From the NCBI RefSeq assembly GCF_900148505.1, contig NZ_FRXO01000005.1:186001-250000 (forward strand): a DNA stretch of 64,000 nucleotides, in the 5' to 3' direction. A program made the translations under genes and the position numbers. Source of the stretch: Pseudoxanthobacter soli DSM 19599. GTDB lineage: Bacteria > Pseudomonadota > Alphaproteobacteria > Rhizobiales > Segnochrobactraceae. The notes beneath the pieces were generated by a model. That model made no database searches. It was given only the letters and a program-made list of their open reading frames with translations, and was not told where the DNA came from. Positions 11,814 to 20,718 of the stretch are shown here, one piece after another. Numbering within the stretch: the first letter of the stretch is position 1; each line of letters opens with the position of its first letter.

Positions 11814-12138
11814 ACGCGAGGCCCGCGGGCCACGCGCTGAACAGCACGATGCACAGCACGGCGGCCACGATCGTGGCGCCGAACAGGAAAACGCTCGGGC
11901 GCACGAGCGTATAGAGGCCGATCAGCACGGCGACGATGCCCGGGAACACCGTGCGGAAGCCCTGGTTGAACACCATCCGCACCGTGCAGCGCAGCGACGC
12001 CTCGCCGGCTTCGCAGGACTGGGCGATCTCGGTCACGTCGATCAGCCCGTAGCGCAGCCACAGCGCGACGCCGAGGGCCACGACGGCGGCGAAGCCGATG
12101 GCGAGAAGATTGAGAAGCGAAAAGTGCAGTCTGGTCAT
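11761..12138 (-). CDS. Small integral membrane protein of unknown function
   Basis: 125 residues from the ATG at 12138 ([10 protein letters not shown]), with three or four hydrophobic segments (about 8-28, 55-75, 78-97, 100-118) and two cysteines in a short loop ([12 protein letters not shown], about 41-52). I do not recognise the family. The loop cysteines could form a disulfide if the loop is periplasmic. The frame could extend upstream to 12315, but that extension is Arg/Pro/Ala-rich noise. Its last 53 bases are antisense to the end of the GH17 gene. The hydrophobic pattern makes coding likely. Confidence 0.7.
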   Translation of the reverse strand: MTRLHFSLLNLLAIGFAAVVALGVALWLRYGLIDVTEIAQSCEAGEASLRCTVRMVFNQGFRTVFPGIVAVLIGLYTLVRPSVFLFGATIVAAVLCIVLFSAWPAGLAFTLAILSLARPARTARG

Positions 12139-12430
12139 CGTCGTCCGGTGTGATGGCAACGGGCCGGCACGCAACCGGGATGCCGTCGCGGCGTCCGCTC
12201 GGTTCTCTCGACCCTCCGCCGACCATGGCGGCTCCGATGGCGGTGCGCAACGGCGAATTCGCGGGGTGGAAAAGCCGTTTCCCGCCGGTTCCGGGCCGGT
12301 GCCGGGCGCTGCCAACCTTGACGGGCGGGGGGGCAGTTCCTACGTTCCAGCCGAACCCGACGCCGATGCCACGCCCGGCCTCGGCGCCCCAGTTCCCCGA
12401 ACGTCGCGTTCGCGACAGATGAGGTTCGAC

Positions 12431-12769
12431 ATGGCTTCCGCCGCAGACTCCGCCACGACCAAGGTGACCGACACGTCCTTCAAGGCCGATGTTCTCGACG
12501 CGGACGTTCCGGTCGTCGTCGATTTCTGGGCCGAGTGGTGCGGCCCGTGCAAGATGATCGCGCCAGCGCTGGAGGAGATCGCCTCCAACCTCGAAGGATC
12601 CGTCCGCATCGCCAAGCTGAACGTGGACGAGAATCAGGCGACCGCGATCAAGTACGGCGTGCGCTCGATTCCGACGCTGATGGTCTTCAAGGGTGGCGAA
12701 CTCGCCGCCACGAAGGTCGGCGCCCTGCCGAAGCAGCAGCTTCAGGACTGGATCAAGAGCGCGATCTGA
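12431..12769 (+). CDS. trxA: Thioredoxin
   Basis: 112 residues, close to the usual 105-110. The active site WCGPC is present (Cys37 and Cys40 within [10 protein letters not shown]), together with the cis-proline motif SIPTL and the C-terminal FKGG segment. It is a cytoplasmic protein disulfide reductase recycled by thioredoxin reductase. The ATG at 12431 is preceded by gatgaggttcgac, a reasonable ribosome-binding site; an in-frame ATG also exists at 12419. A short GC-rich palindrome (12777-12796) separates it from grpE downstream. Confidence 0.97.
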   Translation: MASAADSATTKVTDTSFKADVLDADVPVVVDFWAEWCGPCKMIAPALEEIASNLEGSVRIAKLNVDENQATAIKYGVRSIPTLMVFKGGELAATKVGALPKQQLQDWIKSAI

Positions 12770-12776
12770 CCGGACG

Positions 12777-12796
12777 GCCGGCGCCCGGGCGCCGGC
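12777..12796 (+). terminator. GC-rich hairpin after trxA
   Basis: A self-complementary stretch (gccggcgc at 12777-12784 with gcgccggc at 12789-12796) just after the trxA stop. It has no T-run, so it may act as an mRNA-stabilising 3' end or a weak terminator. Confidence 0.4.
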
Positions 12797-12891
12797 TCCA
12801 CGACCGATACGTAATCGCCGGTATCGGTCCGCCGATGCCGGCGAACGGGTATCCCGAGATCCGAACAATCCCGAGATCAGACTGAACCGAC

Positions 12892-13497
12892 ATGACGACC
12901 GAAAGCCGCGAACCGACCCAGGAAACCGAACCGGCCGCCGAGGCCGTGGGCAGCGAGGATGCGCAGCAGCCTCAGGCTGCCGCGTCGGACGCCGTTGCGG
13001 CGCTGAAGGCCGAGAACGACAATCTGCGCGATCAGGTGCTGCGCACGCTGGCGGAGATGGAAAACCTGCGCCGGCGCACCGAGCGCGAGGTGCAGGATGC
13101 GGGCCGCTATGCGATCGCCTCGTTCGCCCGCGACATGCTGAGCGTCGGCGACAACCTGCGCCGGGCGCTCGACGCGCTGCCGGCGGAGGCGCGGGCCGCG
13201 GCCGACAGCGCGCTCACCAACCTGCTGAGCGGTGTGGAACTCACCGAGCGCGAGCTTCTGAAGGGGCTGGAGAAGCACGGCGTGCGCAAGATCGCACCGA
13301 GCGGTCAGAAGTTCGATCCCAACCTGCATCAGGCGATGTTCGAGGTTCCGAACGCCGAGGTTCCGAACGGCACCGTCGTTCAGGTGCTTCAGGAGGGGTT
13401 CGTCATCGGCGACCGCGTGCTGCGCCCGGCGCTGGTGGGCGTCTCCAAGGGCGGTCCGAAGTCCACTGCCAAGGCCGCGGACGAGACAGCGGGCTGA
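12892..13497 (+). CDS. grpE: Nucleotide exchange factor GrpE
   Basis: 201 residues. A disordered acidic N-terminus (1-38) is followed by a long coiled coil (about 39-80, with [18 protein letters not shown]), a helical-bundle segment, and the C-terminal beta domain with the family signature region [12 protein letters not shown] to [10 protein letters not shown]. GrpE exchanges ADP on DnaK. In many Rhizobiales grpE follows hrcA; here trxA is upstream and no hrcA or dnaK is in the window. It ends at a strong terminator. Confidence 0.97.
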   Translation: MTTESREPTQETEPAAEAVGSEDAQQPQAAASDAVAALKAENDNLRDQVLRTLAEMENLRRRTEREVQDAGRYAIASFARDMLSVGDNLRRALDALPAEARAAADSALTNLLSGVELTERELLKGLEKHGVRKIAPSGQKFDPNLHQAMFEVPNAEVPNGTVVQVLQEGFVIGDRVLRPALVGVSKGGPKSTAKAADETAG

Positions 13498-13581
13498 GAG
13501 CGCGGTTGCTTCGCCGGCATTTCGCCAGGGCGCCATCGCTTCCCGGACACCATCGCGTTCCGAATACCGTTCGACGAACAC

Positions 13582-13609
13582 GGCCGCGCCCACTGGGCGC
13601 GGCTGTTTT
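13582..13609 (+). terminator. Intrinsic terminator after grpE
   Basis: Nine-bp stem gccgcgccc (13583-13591) with gggcgcggc (13595-13603), loop act, followed by tgtttt. It lies 85 bases beyond the grpE stop. Confidence 0.8.
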
Positions 13610-13737
13610 CATTTGTCGCACCCAAGGCCGGGTGCGACGTCGCCTTTCGCGAGCGAGCACGCAAAAAGCGCCATCGCCAAGGTTCCCGACCGTCTATAGG
13701 CTTTCCTGGCCTCATCCATGAGGCGGGGGAACATGAG

Positions 13738-16695
13738 ATGGAAAACCGGACTTGCAACGGTGGGGCGCCGTTGCGGTGGGGCTGCAGGCTCGCCGTCATC
13801 GGCCTCGGTCTCGGAGGCGTCGCAACCGCAACTCGGGCGGAATCGCCGCGGCCGGAAACGCCCACCACCTACCAGACGCTCAATTTCGGATCGAACGGGA
13901 CCTTCCTGACCGGCATCCGGGGCGACAATATCGTCGGCAACTACACCATCCCGGGCACCGACGACACCGGCGGCCTCTATTACAACATGGCGGCGCAGAC
14001 CTGGTCGCCGATGCCGGAGCCCACTCCGAACGGCGCGAACTTTCCCGGCGCGATCGGCTCCTCGCCCTACGGCCCGAATTTCGGCACGCCGGATGGCATC
14101 CTGCGCGTCGTCGGCAGCTACCAGACCACGGTCTCGGCGCCCTACGACCTCAGCTATCTCTACGATGCCGCGCAGCCGGCCGGACAGCGGATCACGCCGC
14201 TCGTCTATCCCGATCCCGGCACGTTCTACACGATCGCGCACAGCACCTTCGGCAATCTCGTCGTCGGCAATTACGACACCCGCCTCGCGACCGGAAACGC
14301 CTTCATCTACAATATCGACACCGGCACCTACACCACCAACAACATTCCCGGTGCGATCAGCACGACCGCATACGGCGTCTACGGCGACAAGATCGCGGGC
14401 GGTTACGGGGAGATCATGGTCGGCGGCGGGCTCCACGCCGAGCACGGCTATATCTACGATCTCACCACCGGAACCTATGAGACCTACGATCATCCCGGCG
14501 CGGTCGCGACCCATTTCGAGGGCATCACGAGCGCCGGCCGGTCTGGCGAATACAATCTCGTCGCCAACTGGATCACGGCCGACGGCACCGTCCATCCGGC
14601 GGTGATGCACATCGACGCCCTCGGCAAGACGAGCTGGTACGAGATCGACATCCCCGGCAAGGTCGTGTCGTCGAACTCCGCCTACGGCGACAATGTCGTC
14701 GGCATCTACATCGATTCGAACGGCATCAACGGCTACATCGCCACGATTCCCGGCATTTACAATCCGATCCGCAACACCGGGGCGCTGACATCCGACGCCG
14801 ATAACGCGGCCGCGCTCTCCGGCCGCAAGGGCGACGACATTGTCAATACCGGCACGGTTCAGGTGACGGGCAACGGCGGCGTCGGCATCCGCGGCGAAAC
14901 CTACGGCGTGCTCACCAATTCCGGCACCGTCATCGCCACCGGGATCGTCGGCGCGGCGGCGGAGATGCACGGGCTCTACGGCACCCTGCTCAATTCCGGC
15001 ACCCTGCAGGCGCCCGCCGTCGCCGATGCCCTGCGCATCGGACCCGACAGCGTCGGCAGCGTGATCGTCAATACCGGCATCATCGACGGCCGCATCGCCG
15101 CGACCGGCGGATTGCAGAAGCGGTTCGAGAACGCCGGCTGGATCGGCGTCACCGGCACCGGCGTGCCGATCACCGATCTGTTCGGCGGCACCTTCGTTCA
15201 GACGCCTGTCGGCACCTTCGCAGTGCGGGTGAGCGACAGCGGCAACGACCAGCTCGGCGTGGTCGGCACCGTGCGGCTTGCCGGCACGCTCCAGGCCACG
15301 TTCCTCGGCACGAGCTTCGCGCCGACGACGACGCTCATCGGCGCGACCGAGGGCGTCACCGGTGTGTTCGACCGCTTCGTCACGGTCGACCTGCCGGCGC
15401 TGTTCAAGGCGACCCTGAATTACGCCCCGACCGAGGTCACGATGAACGTGGCCTCGAACCTCGTCGGGTTGCCCAACCTCACCACGAACGAGCGACAGGT
15501 CGGCGCCACCGTCGATGGCATCATCAACACGACGACGAACGACCTGCTGACCACCCTGCCGGACGCTCTCGCCCCGCTCTACGACGTCTCGGCGAGCGAC
15601 CTGCCCGGCGCGCTCGCCGCGCTGTCCGGCGAGGCCTATGCGAGCGAGCAATCGGTGCTGGTGGGCGATGGCTTCTATCTCCGCCAGGCGCTGCTCTCGC
15701 GCCTGCGCCAGGGCGCCTATGCCGGGGCCGGCGATGCGACCGCCGCGCTCGGCTTCGGCGGGCCGGTTGTGGCCAAGGCTGGTGCGTCCGCCGCTCCGTC
15801 TGCCACCACGTCTCCGTCTGCCACCGCGTCTCCGTCCGCGTCCGCTCCGGCGTCGGGATCGACGTTCGAGGGCACGATGTGGGCGCAGGCGTTCGGCGGC
15901 TGGAGCGACTACAAAGGCGGTTCCGGCACGTCGAGCGTCGATGCCTCCATCGGCGGCTTCGTCTCGGGGCTCGACGCGAAGGTCGGCGACTGGCTGTTCG
16001 GCGCTGCGCTCGGCTATTCGCGTTCGAACGCCAAGGTCGATGCGCTGGCCAGTTCGTCCGATGTCGACAGCCTGCTGATGGCGCTCTATGCCGGCACCAG
16101 CATCGGCCGCCTGAACCTGCGGGGCGGCGCGTCCTATGCCTTCAACGACATCGACGCCTCGCGCACCATCGCCTATCCGGGCTTCGCCCAGCAGGCGAGC
16201 GCGGTCCATGGCGGCGGCACCGCGCAGGTGTTCGGCGAGGTCGGCTACGGGTTCGCGCTCGGGCCGGTCGCGCTCGAACCGTTCGCCGGCCTCGCCTATG
16301 TCCATGTCGATACCGACGATTTCTCGGAGGCGGACGCCTCCGCCGGCCTGACGGGGTCGGCGGGCTCCATGGGCGTCGGCTATTCGTCCCTCGGCCTGCG
16401 CATCGCGACCACCCTGGAGCTGCCGGCCGGGATGTCCCTGCAGCCTCATGCCTCGGTGTCGTGGGACTATGCCTTCGGCGATCTTTCGCCGTCGGCGCGG
16501 ATGTCGTTTCTGAGCGCGCCGGCCACCGGCTTCACCGTGACCGGCGCCCCGCTGTCGCAGAACACGGCCCTCATCGATATCGGCGCGGACCTGCGGATCG
16601 GCGCGCAGGCGCAGCTCGGCCTCGCCTATGTCGGCCAGTTCGGCTCCGACATCACCACCAACGCCGTGCAGGCGAACCTGACGTGGCGTTTCTAG
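13738..16695 (+). CDS. Autotransporter with C-terminal beta-barrel and HAF-like repeat passenger
   Basis: 985 residues. A signal peptide (about 14-34, LAVIGLGLGG... to ATRA) precedes a passenger in two parts. Residues about 45-345 hold repeats built around G-D-N-I-V-G-N-Y-like strands (GDNIVGNY, GNLVVGNY, GDKIAGGY, GDNVVGIY), each followed by a Y-x-x-x-T-G-T-Y strand; this resembles HAF/beta-propeller repeats. Residues about 345-580 look like a beta-helix with recurring NTG and NSGT turns. A Ser/Pro/Thr/Ala linker (about 683-715) leads to the autotransporter barrel (about 718-985), which ends in the outer-membrane signature WRF. The passenger would be displayed at or released from the cell surface, possibly for adhesion. 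It is isolated between a terminator and dapF. Confidence 0.88.
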   Translation: MENRTCNGGAPLRWGCRLAVIGLGLGGVATATRAESPRPETPTTYQTLNFGSNGTFLTGIRGDNIVGNYTIPGTDDTGGLYYNMAAQTWSPMPEPTPNGANFPGAIGSSPYGPNFGTPDGILRVVGSYQTTVSAPYDLSYLYDAAQPAGQRITPLVYPDPGTFYTIAHSTFGNLVVGNYDTRLATGNAFIYNIDTGTYTTNNIPGAISTTAYGVYGDKIAGGYGEIMVGGGLHAEHGYIYDLTTGTYETYDHPGAVATHFEGITSAGRSGEYNLVANWITADGTVHPAVMHIDALGKTSWYEIDIPGKVVSSNSAYGDNVVGIYIDSNGINGYIATIPGIYNPIRNTGALTSDADNAAALSGRKGDDIVNTGTVQVTGNGGVGIRGETYGVLTNSGTVIATGIVGAAAEMHGLYGTLLNSGTLQAPAVADALRIGPDSVGSVIVNTGIIDGRIAATGGLQKRFENAGWIGVTGTGVPITDLFGGTFVQTPVGTFAVRVSDSGNDQLGVVGTVRLAGTLQATFLGTSFAPTTTLIGATEGVTGVFDRFVTVDLPALFKATLNYAPTEVTMNVASNLVGLPNLTTNERQVGATVDGIINTTTNDLLTTLPDALAPLYDVSASDLPGALAALSGEAYASEQSVLVGDGFYLRQALLSRLRQGAYAGAGDATAALGFGGPVVAKAGASAAPSATTSPSATASPSASAPASGSTFEGTMWAQAFGGWSDYKGGSGTSSVDASIGGFVSGLDAKVGDWLFGAALGYSRSNAKVDALASSSDVDSLLMALYAGTSIGRLNLRGGASYAFNDIDASRTIAYPGFAQQASAVHGGGTAQVFGEVGYGFALGPVALEPFAGLAYVHVDTDDFSEADASAGLTGSAGSMGVGYSSLGLRIATTLELPAGMSLQPHASVSWDYAFGDLSPSARMSFLSAPATGFTVTGAPLSQNTALIDIGADLRIGAQAQLGLAYVGQFGSDITTNAVQANLTWRF

Positions 16696-16902
16696 TTCCT
16701 CGAAGGTCGCCGCCGCGCGGGTGGGGGGCTTCTTTGGGCCAGCAATCGCGTCCGGGATGCGGCAGTCCCGGCGCGCACCCCTTTCGTTTCCGGCCCCGTT
16801 CCGCCATATAGGGCGAGGAAAACAGGCCTCCGCGAGGCCTCGATGAGCGGCCTGACGGCGCAGCGGGGTGCTGCCGTGCGGCCGCAAGGTGGAATTGAAG
16901 CC

Positions 16903-17808
16903 ATGGTCAACGGTCTGCCGGTCGTGAAGATGAACGGTCTCGGCAACGCCATCGCCGTGATCGACCTCAGAGGCGGCGAGGCTCCCCTCACCGTCGCGGA
17001 GGCGCGCGCGCTGGCGGCCCCGTCGGTCGGGCTCGGCTTCGACCAGATCATGGCGCTGCATCCCGCGACGGACGGCGCCGACTGCTTCATGCGGATCTAC
17101 AATGCCGACGGCTCCGAGGCGGGCGCGTGCGGCAACGGCACGCGCTGCGTGGCGGACCTCCTGTTCGCGGAAACCCGCCGGGACCGGCTGGTGCTGGCGA
17201 CCGAGGCGGGCGATCTCGTCTGCACGCCCGGCGGTGCCGCCCACAGCGTGACCGTCGACATGGGCGCGCCGCAATTCGCCTGGGACCGCATTCCGCTTGC
17301 CGGGCCGGTGGACGATACCCGCGCCGTGACGGTGCCGCTCGATGCCGTTCCCGGTGCCGCGGCCGTGCGGGGCGCCGGGCTGATCGGACCGGCGAGCGTC
17401 GCCAATGTCGGCAACCCGCACGCCATCTTCTGGGTGGACGACATCGAGGCGATCGACTTCGCCACCCTCGGCCCGCTGCTGGAGAGGCACCCGCTGTTTC
17501 CCGAACGGGTCAACGTTTCGCTCGCCCGGGTGGACGGGCCGGACCGCATCACCCTGAAGGTGTGGGAGCGCGGCGCCGGCCTGACGCGGGCCTGCGGCAC
17601 CGCGGCCTGCGCCACCATGGCGACGGCGGTGCGCACCGGCCGCGTCGGTCACGAAGCGACCATCGTGCTGCCCGGCGGCGAACTGCGCCTCGCCTGGCGG
17701 GAGAGCGACGGCCACATCTTGATGACCGGCCCGGCCGAGACCGAGGCGCGCGGCCTGATCGACCGGCAGAACCTGACCGTGCGCTTCGAGGCGCCGAGGG
17801 CGGCATGA
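16903..17808 (+). CDS. dapF: Diaminopimelate epimerase
   Basis: 301 residues from the ATG at 16903. It converts LL- to meso-diaminopimelate for lysine and peptidoglycan synthesis. The two catalytic cysteines are present: Cys76 in GACGNGTRC and Cys231 in TRACGTAAC. The N-terminal VVKMNGLGN and the FMRIYNADGSEA strand match the family. An alternative start 60 bases upstream (16843) would add a basic, unconserved leader; aaggtgg lies suitably ahead of 16903. The stop overlaps the next ATG, so it is translationally coupled to the mtaB-like gene, an arrangement common in Rhizobiales, often followed by ftsY as here. Confidence 0.97.
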   Translation: MVNGLPVVKMNGLGNAIAVIDLRGGEAPLTVAEARALAAPSVGLGFDQIMALHPATDGADCFMRIYNADGSEAGACGNGTRCVADLLFAETRRDRLVLATEAGDLVCTPGGAAHSVTVDMGAPQFAWDRIPLAGPVDDTRAVTVPLDAVPGAAAVRGAGLIGPASVANVGNPHAIFWVDDIEAIDFATLGPLLERHPLFPERVNVSLARVDGPDRITLKVWERGAGLTRACGTAACATMATAVRTGRVGHEATIVLPGGELRLAWRESDGHILMTGPAETEARGLIDRQNLTVRFEAPRAA

Positions 17809-19100
17809 TGGCGGTCGACGTTCTCACCTTCGGCTGCCGGCTCAACACCGCCGAATCGGAAGTCATCCGCCGCGAGGCGGAGGCGGCCGGGCTCGGCAGC
17901 ACGGTGGTGATCAACACCTGCGCCGTGACGGCGGAAGCCGTCCGCCAGGCGCGCCAGGCGATCCGCAAGGCGCGGCGCGAGAACGGCGACGCGCGGATCG
18001 TGGTGACCGGCTGCGCCGCCCAGATCGAGCCCGAGACCTTCGCCGGGATGGACGAGGTCGATCTGGTGCTCGGCAATGCCGAGAAGCTCGACCCGGCCGC
18101 GTGGCGCCGGGTGGCCGGCGACAACCGCCCGCCGGGGCTCTCGGGCCATCCCGATTTCGGCCTCTCGGCGGCGGAGAAGATCCGCGTCGACGACATCATG
18201 GCGGTCAAGGAGACCGCGGCGCACCTGATCGAGGGCATCGAGGGCCGGACCCGCGCCTTCGTGCAGGTGCAGAACGGCTGCGACCACCGCTGCACCTTCT
18301 GCGTCATCCCCTACGGACGCGGGCCCTCCCGGTCGGTGCCGATGGGCGCGGTGGTGAGCGAGATCCGCCGCATCGTCGCCAACGGCACGCCCGAGGTGGT
18401 GCTGACCGGTGTCGACCTGACCTCCTACGGTCAGGATCTGCCGGGAGCGCCGAGGCTCGGCGAACTCGTCACCCGCATCCTCAAGCTGGTGCCGGAACTG
18501 CCGCGGCTGCGGCTGTCGTCGATCGATTCGATCGAGGTCGACCCGTCGCTGATGCGCGCCATCGCGGAGGAGGAGCGGCTGATGCCGCATTTCCATCTCT
18601 CGCTGCAGGCGGGCGACGATATGATCCTGAAGCGGATGAAGCGGCGCCACCTTTCGGCAGATGCCGTGGCGTTCTGCGACGCCGTGCGGCGGCTGAGAAG
18701 CGACGTGGTGTTCGGCGCCGATTTCATCGCCGGCTTTCCGACCGAGACCGAGGAGATGTTCGCCAACACGCTGGCGCACATCGAGGATTGCGGCCTGACA
18801 TATCTGCACGTCTTCCCGTTCTCGCCGCGCCGGGGCACACCCGCGGCCCGGATGCCGCAGCTTCCCCGCGAGGTGGTGAAGGCGCGGGCGGAGCGGCTGC
18901 GGGCGGCCGGCGACGCGCGGCTCGCGCGCCACCTCGCCGCCGAGATCGGCGCGACCCGGCACGTCCTGATCGAGCGCGACGGCCTCGGCCGCACCGAGCA
19001 GTTCACGCCGACGCTGATCCAGGGCGGCCGGCCGGGCGAGGTGCTGCCGGCGCGCATCACCGGTTTCGACGGCACGCGGCTCGTCGCTGAAGCCGCCTGA
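17805..19100 (+). CDS. mtaB: tRNA (N6-threonylcarbamoyladenosine(37)-C2)-methylthiotransferase, MtaB family
   Basis: 431 residues. The N-terminal UPF0004 domain carries three cluster-binding cysteines (about Cys11, Cys39, Cys70). The radical SAM domain has CxxxCxxC at Cys159, Cys163 and Cys166 (GCDHRCTFC). A short C-terminal TRAM-like domain follows. It would add a methylthio group to t6A37 in ANN-decoding tRNAs, which places it nearer MtaB than MiaB: the start is short and the motif VTFGCRLN-like (here LTFGCRLNTAE) is MtaB-type. The gene overlaps dapF by ATGA, and two consecutive ATGs are possible starts. ftsY follows after 75 bases. Confidence 0.93.
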   Translation: MMAVDVLTFGCRLNTAESEVIRREAEAAGLGSTVVINTCAVTAEAVRQARQAIRKARRENGDARIVVTGCAAQIEPETFAGMDEVDLVLGNAEKLDPAAWRRVAGDNRPPGLSGHPDFGLSAAEKIRVDDIMAVKETAAHLIEGIEGRTRAFVQVQNGCDHRCTFCVIPYGRGPSRSVPMGAVVSEIRRIVANGTPEVVLTGVDLTSYGQDLPGAPRLGELVTRILKLVPELPRLRLSSIDSIEVDPSLMRAIAEEERLMPHFHLSLQAGDDMILKRMKRRHLSADAVAFCDAVRRLRSDVVFGADFIAGFPTETEEMFANTLAHIEDCGLTYLHVFPFSPRRGTPAARMPQLPREVVKARAERLRAAGDARLARHLAAEIGATRHVLIERDGLGRTEQFTPTLIQGGRPGEVLPARITGFDGTRLVAEAA

Positions 19101-19175
19101 GCCTCGGCTCCAGTCAATCCCGGCAGCCGGCCTGCGCAAGCACGCGCGCCGGCCGCGCGAACGGAAGAACACACG

Positions 19176-20633
19176 ATGGCGGAAGAAAAGCGTGGCCTGT
19201 TCGGGCGCCTGTTCGGGCGTCGCCCCCAGGCGGAGGAACCGGCCGCCCCCGAGAAGGCTGCGCCCGAGACGGCCGCTCTGCCGGAGGTGAGCGAGGGCCT
19301 TACGCCGGACGCCGTCCCGCCCGCGCCCGCAACGGACGGGGGTCAGCCGCCGGTCGCTGCCGAGACGGTGGAGGTGGTGGCGGACGCGCCGGCTCCTGCT
19401 GCCCCCGTTGGCGAGAAGGCCGAAGGCGAACCCCAGGGCGGATTGCCGAACGCGGGCCTATCGCCTGCGACGGTGGTGCCGGACGAGGAGCCCGCAAGCA
19501 CCCTCGACCTCGCGGCCCTGAGTGAGGGCGCGGCCGCCGGGGACGTGGCGCCGGTGGACTTGACGTCTGCTGACCTGGCGTCTGCGACGGAAGCGCTCGA
19601 TCTTCCGCCGGCCGAGCCCGTCGCCGTGCCGGCGGCACCATCCGCGCCTTCCCGCCCGTTCTTTGCGGATGCCGCGGCCCCGAGCGTCGAGCCGGTGGAA
19701 GAGGCGGCGCCGAAGGCCTCGTGGCTCGCGCGGCTGCGCAAGGGGCTGTCGCGCACCACCTCCTCGCTCGCCGGCGGCATTTCGAGCCTCTTCACCAAGC
19801 GCAAGCTCGATGTCGGCACGCTGCAGGATCTGGAAGATCTGCTGATCCAGGCCGATCTCGGCGTCGAGACCGCATCCGCCATCGCCGACCGGATTTCCGA
19901 CAAGCGCTATGAGAAGGGCATTTCAGACGACGAGGTGAGGGCGATCCTCGCCGAGGAGATCGAGGCGCGCCTCGCGCCCGTGGCGAAGCCGCTGGCGATT
20001 TCCGTCGCGCACAAGCCCCACGTCGTGCTGGTCGTCGGCGTCAACGGCACCGGCAAGACCACCACCATCGGCAAGATTTCGGCGCAGTTGCGCGCCCACG
20101 GCCGCTCGGTGATGCTGGCGGCCGGCGACACGTTCCGCGCCGCCGCCATCGCCCAGCTTCGCATCTGGGGCGAACGCACCGGCGCCGCCGTGATCGCGCG
20201 CGCCGAGGGATCGGATGCCGCGAGCCTGACCTTCGAGGCGATGAAGGAGGCGAAGGAAGCCGGCGTCGACGTGCTGCTGATCGACACCGCCGGGCGCCTG
20301 CAAAACCGCGCCGAACTGATGGCGGAGCTGGAAAAGGTCATCCGCGTCATCCGCCGCCACGATCCGACCGCGCCCCACGACGTGATCCTGACCCTCGACG
20401 CCACCACCGGCCAGAACGCCATGAACCAGGTCGAGATCTTCGGCAAGACCGCGGGCGTCACCGGCCTCGTGATGACCAAGCTCGACGGCACGGCCCGCGG
20501 CGGCATCCTCGTCGCCATCGCCTCGCGTCACAAGCTGCCGGTCCACTTCATCGGCGTCGGCGAGGGCATCGACGATCTCGAGCCGTTCTCGGCGCGCGAT
20601 TTCGCCCGCGCCATCGCCGGCCTCGACGCCTGA
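19176..20633 (+). CDS. ftsY: Signal recognition particle receptor FtsY
   Basis: 485 residues. The long, acidic, Ala/Pro/Glu-rich A domain (about 1-180) is poorly conserved. The NG domain follows: N-domain helices (about 185-280), G1 GVNGTGKTTTIGK (near 288), G3 DTAGRLQN (near 369) and G4 TKLDGTARGG (near 434). FtsY docks SRP-ribosome complexes at the inner membrane for co-translational insertion. It is the third gene of the dapF-mtaB-ftsY run and is followed by a 10-bp hairpin before the convergent protease gene. Confidence 0.98.
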   Translation: MAEEKRGLFGRLFGRRPQAEEPAAPEKAAPETAALPEVSEGLTPDAVPPAPATDGGQPPVAAETVEVVADAPAPAAPVGEKAEGEPQGGLPNAGLSPATVVPDEEPASTLDLAALSEGAAAGDVAPVDLTSADLASATEALDLPPAEPVAVPAAPSAPSRPFFADAAAPSVEPVEEAAPKASWLARLRKGLSRTTSSLAGGISSLFTKRKLDVGTLQDLEDLLIQADLGVETASAIADRISDKRYEKGISDDEVRAILAEEIEARLAPVAKPLAISVAHKPHVVLVVGVNGTGKTTTIGKISAQLRAHGRSVMLAAGDTFRAAAIAQLRIWGERTGAAVIARAEGSDAASLTFEAMKEAKEAGVDVLLIDTAGRLQNRAELMAELEKVIRVIRRHDPTAPHDVILTLDATTGQNAMNQVEIFGKTAGVTGLVMTKLDGTARGGILVAIASRHKLPVHFIGVGEGIDDLEPFSARDFARAIAGLDA

Positions 20634-20670
20634 TCGCGGCGGGCCGGCGAAGCGGGACGACGCAACACTC

Positions 20671-20697
20671 CGCCTTCCGCAGAGACAGCGGAAGGCG
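20671..20697 (+). terminator. Hairpin between ftsY and the convergent C58 protease gene
   Basis: A perfect 10-bp stem, cgccttccgc (20671-20680) with gcggaaggcg (20688-20697), loop agagaca. There is no T-run on either side, but it sits midway between convergent stops, so a bidirectional transcription end is likely. Confidence 0.55.
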
Positions 20698-20718
20698 CCG
20701 CGATTTCGCGGCCGGCCT

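Noticed and set aside
13609..17715. A 1368-codon open frame on the minus strand antisense to the autotransporter and dapF
   Set aside because: Its translation is low-complexity Arg/Ala/Gly/His sequence with no domain, and both genes on the plus strand are clearly real. Long antisense frames are expected at this GC content.
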